From contig CAYVZP010000001.1 in the NCBI GenBank assembly GCA_964456515.1, positions 30,437 through 94,436 of the forward strand: a DNA stretch of 64,000 bases. The letters are read 5' to 3'. Made by a program: the position numbers and the translations under genes. Every line of letters begins with the position of its first letter. Positions within the stretch are counted from its first letter, which is position 1. The notes below the pieces were generated by a model. That model was not told where the DNA came from. It searched no databases and was given only the letters and a program-made list of their open reading frames with translations. Origin of the DNA: Azoamicus sp964456515. Lineage in GTDB: Bacteria; Pseudomonadota; Gammaproteobacteria; UBA6186; Azoamicaceae. Shown piece after piece: positions 60,769-64,000 of the stretch.

Positions 60769-61827
60769 TTATCTATTATTTTTAATATTAAATTTTGAAA
60801 CACTATTATTATCTGTAAATAATTTATCAATAGGAAGATAAATTATATTATTACCTTTATTTAAATCAATTAATATTTTTGTAGTTTTTGATAAAACGTA
60901 TTCTAAAGTATCTAAATATAATCTAACACGAGTAATATCCGGAGCATTTTCATATTGTACTAATATTAATTTAAATTTATCTACATCACCTTCTGCTATA
61001 TAAATTACTTCCTGTTTATAAGCATTAGCTGCCTCTAAAATTCGAATAGCCTCACCTTTTGTTTCAGGAATAATTTTATTTACAAATGATTCTGCCTTAT
61101 GTTTTAATTGCTCTTTTTCTTCTTGTGCTTTAATAACATCATCAAATGAATTTTTAATATCATTTGGTATTCTAACATCTTTTAACGCTACAATAGAAAT
61201 ATATATACCAGAATTATATGAATCAAGAATATGTTGTAATTGTTCATGAATTTCAGATGCAACCTGTTCTTTACCTAATGTCATTAAAAAATCTAAATCA
61301 GAATAACCAACAACCTGTCTTAAAGCGCTATCAGCAGCTTCTTTTAAACTTTTATCTGGCTCAACTAAATTAAATAAATATTTCTCAACATCATTAATTC
61401 TATACTGCACCTCAAACTCAACAGTTATTATATTTTCATCTTTTGTTAACATATTTGATCCATAATGACTACTTCTTTCTAATTTTTCTGTATTTATTAT
61501 TCTTTTTTTTTCTAATAAATATGGTATCCAATGAGGCCCTTGTGAAACCACTCTATTATATTTACCTAGACGTGTTACAACTGATTGTTCTGCAGGTTTT
61601 ACAATATAAAAACCAACAATTAAATATACTAATATAATAAATAATACACTAAACATAACAATTTTAACAACAAGATTCTTACTATCACTATTATTATCAT
61701 TATTAAAATTATTATTGAAATTATTATTAGAATCATTTTTAAATAAATTTTTAATTTTATTTAAAAATAAATTAAAAATATTATCTAATGTAGGAGGACC
61801 AAATTTATTATTATTTTCCCAACCCAT
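60769..61827 (-). CDS. hflK: Membrane protease regulator HflK
   Basis: 352 residues (419 in E. coli). The N-terminal cytoplasmic segment MGWENNNKFGPPTLDNIF ends in an Asn-rich stretch, then one membrane helix (about 62-82) and an SPFH domain with VVTRLGKYNRVVSQGPHWIPYLLEKK, EFEVQYRINDVEKYLFN and VALKDVRIPNDI. I use the ATG at 61827, with GAGGG 7 nt upstream. In E. coli hfq and hflX separate miaA and hflK; both are missing here, as miaA follows directly upstream. Confidence 0.95.
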   Translation of the reverse strand: MGWENNNKFGPPTLDNIFNLFLNKIKNLFKNDSNNNFNNNFNNDNNSDSKNLVVKIVMFSVLFIILVYLIVGFYIVKPAEQSVVTRLGKYNRVVSQGPHWIPYLLEKKRIINTEKLERSSHYGSNMLTKDENIITVEFEVQYRINDVEKYLFNLVEPDKSLKEAADSALRQVVGYSDLDFLMTLGKEQVASEIHEQLQHILDSYNSGIYISIVALKDVRIPNDIKNSFDDVIKAQEEKEQLKHKAESFVNKIIPETKGEAIRILEAANAYKQEVIYIAEGDVDKFKLILVQYENAPDITRVRLYLDTLEYVLSKTTKILIDLNKGNNIIYLPIDKLFTDNNSVSKFNIKNNR

Positions 61828-61854
61828 TTCATTTACCCTCATTTTTAAAAACAT

Positions 61855-62577
61855 TTAAATTTTTATTAAATTATAGATTTTATTATATAAAATTTTATCT
61901 TTATCAGATTCTATATATATAATATTTTGTTTCCATTTTTTTAACCACACTTCTTGTTTTTCAACTAAATTAAATGTAGATAATAAAATATTGTTAGTTA
62001 CATCATTAAAATTTATTTTATTTTGAAAATATAACCATAAATCTTTATACCCTATTGAATTAATAGATGATGTCATTAAATTAAGATTGCCTCTATTATA
62101 TAAAAATTCCACCTCATCAACAAATCCACGTTTAAACATATTAAATAATCTGATTTTAATTAATTGTTTTAATTTAAATTTATCTATTGGAATAATACCT
62201 ATATTTAAAAATTTTATATTATAAGAATACTTATTTAAAAATATATTTTGAAAAAACCATAAATACATTAAATTACCACCAACAAATAATGGTATTTTAT
62301 TTCTTTTAAAACATGAATTTAATATATCTATTGAATCAATACAAAATTTAAAAATAGAATAACTTTCTATTGGATCACAAATATTAATTAAATAATGTTT
62401 TATATCAGTTAATATCCTATCGTTCGGTTTATCAGATCCAATATTCATATACTTATAAATCATGACAGAGTCTAAACTAATGATTTCTATAGGTAAAAAA
62501 TCATTTAATTTAAACGACACAGAACTTTTACCAACACAAGTTGGCCCTAATAAACAAATTGATAATTTATTGATCAT
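61855..62577 (-). CDS. miaA: tRNA dimethylallyltransferase MiaA
   Basis: 240 residues (316 in E. coli). P-loop GPTCVGKSSVSFKL, IISLDSVMIYKYMNIGSDKP, HYLINICDP and PLFVGGNLMY are conserved; the C-terminus keeps SINSIGYKDLWLYF and KRQxxWLKK-like KQEVWLKKW. It puts the isopentenyl group on A37 of UNN-decoding tRNAs (for example Phe, Cys, Ser and Leu tRNAs in this window). Its substrate dimethylallyl-PP would have to come from host or symbiont. The ATG at 62577 begins 7 bp after the hppA stop. Confidence 0.92.
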   Translation of the reverse strand: MINKLSICLLGPTCVGKSSVSFKLNDFLPIEIISLDSVMIYKYMNIGSDKPNDRILTDIKHYLINICDPIESYSIFKFCIDSIDILNSCFKRNKIPLFVGGNLMYLWFFQNIFLNKYSYNIKFLNIGIIPIDKFKLKQLIKIRLFNMFKRGFVDEVEFLYNRGNLNLMTSSINSIGYKDLWLYFQNKINFNDVTNNILLSTFNLVEKQEVWLKKWKQNIIYIESDKDKILYNKIYNLIKI

Positions 62578-62584
62578 TTTATTT

Positions 62585-64000
62585 TTAAAATTTAGAAACA
62601 AATATTACAATTAACAAAGCTGTTAAATTAATAACTTTTATTAATGGATTAATTGCAGGGCCAGCTGTATCTTTATATGGATCACCAACCATATCACCTG
62701 TTATAGCCGCACTATGCGCTAAAGAATTTTTACCACCATAATTACCATTTTCTATATATTTTTTAGCATTATCCCATGCTCCGCCACCTGATGTCATGGA
62801 AATTGCTAAAAACACACCAATAACAATAACTCCCAATAACATTGAACCTAATACTATAAATGCCGAATATTTTCCAAAAAATATAAATATAATACAATAG
62901 AAGAGTACAGGTAATAAAATAGGTAATAATGATGGCACAATCATTTCTTTAATTGATTCTTTTGTTAATAAATCAACAACTTTTTTATAATTAGGTTTAA
63001 AATTAGAATCTTGAACATCAAAGTTTTCAAACTGCAATCTAATTTCATGCACAACTTTTGATGATACCACTCCTACAGACTTCATACTAAATGATGAAAA
63101 TAAATATGGAATAATACCACCTAAAAACAATCCAATGATAACAAAAGGATCTGTTAAAGAAAATGTTAAATTAATATTATTAAAATAATAATGCAAATCT
63201 TCTGTATACGTTATAAAAAGAATTAATGAACCTAAAGCAGCTGAACTAATAGCATAACCTTTTGTAATTGCTTTTGTTGTATTACCTACAGAATCAAGAA
63301 TGTCTGTTTTTTGTCTAATTTCATTAGACAATTTAGCCATTTCTGCAATGCCTCCAGCATTATCAGTTATCGGTCCATACGCATCTAATGTAATAATAAT
63401 ACCTGATAAAGATACCATGCTTGTAGTTGCAATAGCCAAACCAATTATACCAGCAAAATAATATGATATTAATATAGTTACAACAATCATACATACAGGC
63501 AAGACAGTCGATTCCATAGAAATTGCTAAACCCTGTATAATATTTGGAGCATGACCTTTATTTGAAATCGCTGCAATACTTCTTACTGGTAAATAACTTG
63601 TAGATGTATAATATTCTGTAATTAAAACAATAATTAATGTTAAAAATATACCACATAAACAACAATAAAAAATATGTTTAATAGTAATACTGTATATTGC
63701 ATAATTAAAATTATAATTCCAACCAAATCTTAAACTTATATATATTATTAAAAACAATACAAACAAAATAGTTACAATGCCCAAACATCGATATAATGAT
63801 AACATAACATTATTATTAATTAATTTAATGAAAATTATGCCTAAAATAGTTGCAAAGATAGCTAACGCCGTTAAAACAAGTGGAAATAAAATAAATTCAG
63901 CACTTAAATATGAATCAAACATAATATTAATTAACACCATGGTAGCTATATTTGTAACACAACATGTTTCATATAAATCTGCAGCCATTCCAGCACAATC
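62585..64000 (-). CDS. hppA: Membrane-bound proton-pumping pyrophosphatase, 5' part outside window
   Basis: The 471 C-terminal residues of a protein of usually 650-770. It starts inside the GDNVGDCAGMAAD motif (DCAGMAADLYE). PPi- and Mg-binding blocks follow: DAYGPITDNAGGIAEMAKL, SGGGAWDNAKKYIE and AITGDMVGDPYKDTAGPAINPLIK. GNTTKAITKG carries Lys and Thr at the positions that distinguish K+-independent H+-pumping enzymes from K+-dependent ones. It hydrolyses cytoplasmic pyrophosphate and pumps protons, so it recovers energy released by the synthetases and by RNA synthesis. The window edge, not a mutation, causes the truncation. Confidence 0.95.
   Translation of the reverse strand, partial: DCAGMAADLYETCCVTNIATMVLINIMFDSYLSAEFILFPLVLTALAIFATILGIIFIKLINNNVMLSLYRCLGIVTILFVLFLIIYISLRFGWNYNFNYAIYSITIKHIFYCCLCGIFLTLIIVLITEYYTSTSYLPVRSIAAISNKGHAPNIIQGLAISMESTVLPVCMIVVTILISYYFAGIIGLAIATTSMVSLSGIIITLDAYGPITDNAGGIAEMAKLSNEIRQKTDILDSVGNTTKAITKGYAISSAALGSLILFITYTEDLHYYFNNINLTFSLTDPFVIIGLFLGGIIPYLFSSFSMKSVGVVSSKVVHEIRLQFENFDVQDSNFKPNYKKVVDLLTKESIKEMIVPSLLPILLPVLFYCIIFIFFGKYSAFIVLGSMLLGVIVIGVFLAISMTSGGGAWDNAKKYIENGNYGGKNSLAHSAAITGDMVGDPYKDTAGPAINPLIKVINLTALLIVIFVSKF

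Overview
The window looks like part of the chromosome of a bacterium with a strongly reduced, very AT-rich genome, most likely an obligate intracellular endosymbiont of gammaproteobacterial descent. The reasons are visible in the sequence: intergenic DNA is almost pure A+T, genes are tightly packed, and many proteins are shortened (NusA without C-terminal repeats, IF-2 without its N-terminal half, gamma-length DnaX, HisRS without its anticodon-binding domain). Gene orders are gammaproteobacterial: rplM-rpsI-petABC-sspA, ndk-rlmN-hisS-yfgM-bamB-der, tRNA Gly-Cys-Leu, gltX next to tRNA-Ala(GGC), prfA-prmC, yajC-secD-secF and miaA-hflK-hflC. A Tlc-type ATP/ADP translocase, a cytochrome bc1 complex, an organophosphate antiporter, an amino-acid permease, a Na+/H+ antiporter and a H+-pyrophosphatase suggest a symbiont that respires and exchanges nucleotides and metabolites with a eukaryotic host. 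This resembles the respiratory ciliate endosymbionts of the 'Candidatus Azoamicus' type; that assignment is an inference, because no 16S rRNA gene or denitrification gene lies in the window.

Layout. 1-2753: the 5' end of rpsA, tRNA-Phe and tRNA-Met, gltX, then six tRNAs. 2761-2860 is an assembly gap that cuts nfuA. 3371-8006: tadA and the alpha operon with secY and rpmJ, all leftward. 8157-18663: a mixed block holding the ATP/ADP translocase, tatC, cysS, cca, rsmD, tRNA-Ser and tRNA-Arg, infA, rplM-rpsI-petABC-sspA and tmRNA. This block sits between rplO and secY and so splits the spc operon. 18682-30460: the leftward str, S10 and spc ribosomal-protein series. 30609-36540: adk-valS and two leftward transporters. 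36718-39413: initiator tRNA, nusA and infB. 39410-42182: a small zinc protein, prmC, prfA, ung and tRNA-Leu. 42284-52720: yajC-secDF, RNase P RNA, ndk, rlmN, hisS, yfgM-like, bamB-like, der, a bamD-like gene and dnaX. 52723-52822 is a second gap that cuts the 3' end of groEL. 52823-64000: groEL-groES, a CutA-like ORF, rsmI, the organophosphate antiporter, rbfA-truB, mrp, tsaE, efp, hflC-hflK, miaA and the truncated hppA.

How the genes work together. Most of the window is translation machinery: about 30 ribosomal proteins, EF-G, IF-1, IF-2, EF-P, RF1, four aminoacyl-tRNA synthetases, tRNA and rRNA modification enzymes, tmRNA and RNase P RNA. Membrane biogenesis is represented by Sec (SecY, SecDF, YajC), Tat (TatC, whose one visible candidate substrate is the Rieske protein) and remnants of the outer-membrane assembly machinery. 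Energy metabolism is represented by the bc1 complex, the pyrophosphatase and the nucleotide translocase. No transposon, phage gene, CRISPR array or secondary-metabolite cluster was seen. The most notable details are the split spc operon, the tmRNA tag, a very small RNase P RNA overlapping secF, the truncated HisRS, the Lys-to-Arg change at the EF-P modification site, Asp-to-Glu in the Cca catalytic motif, and a perfect 21-bp inverted repeat in front of dnaX.
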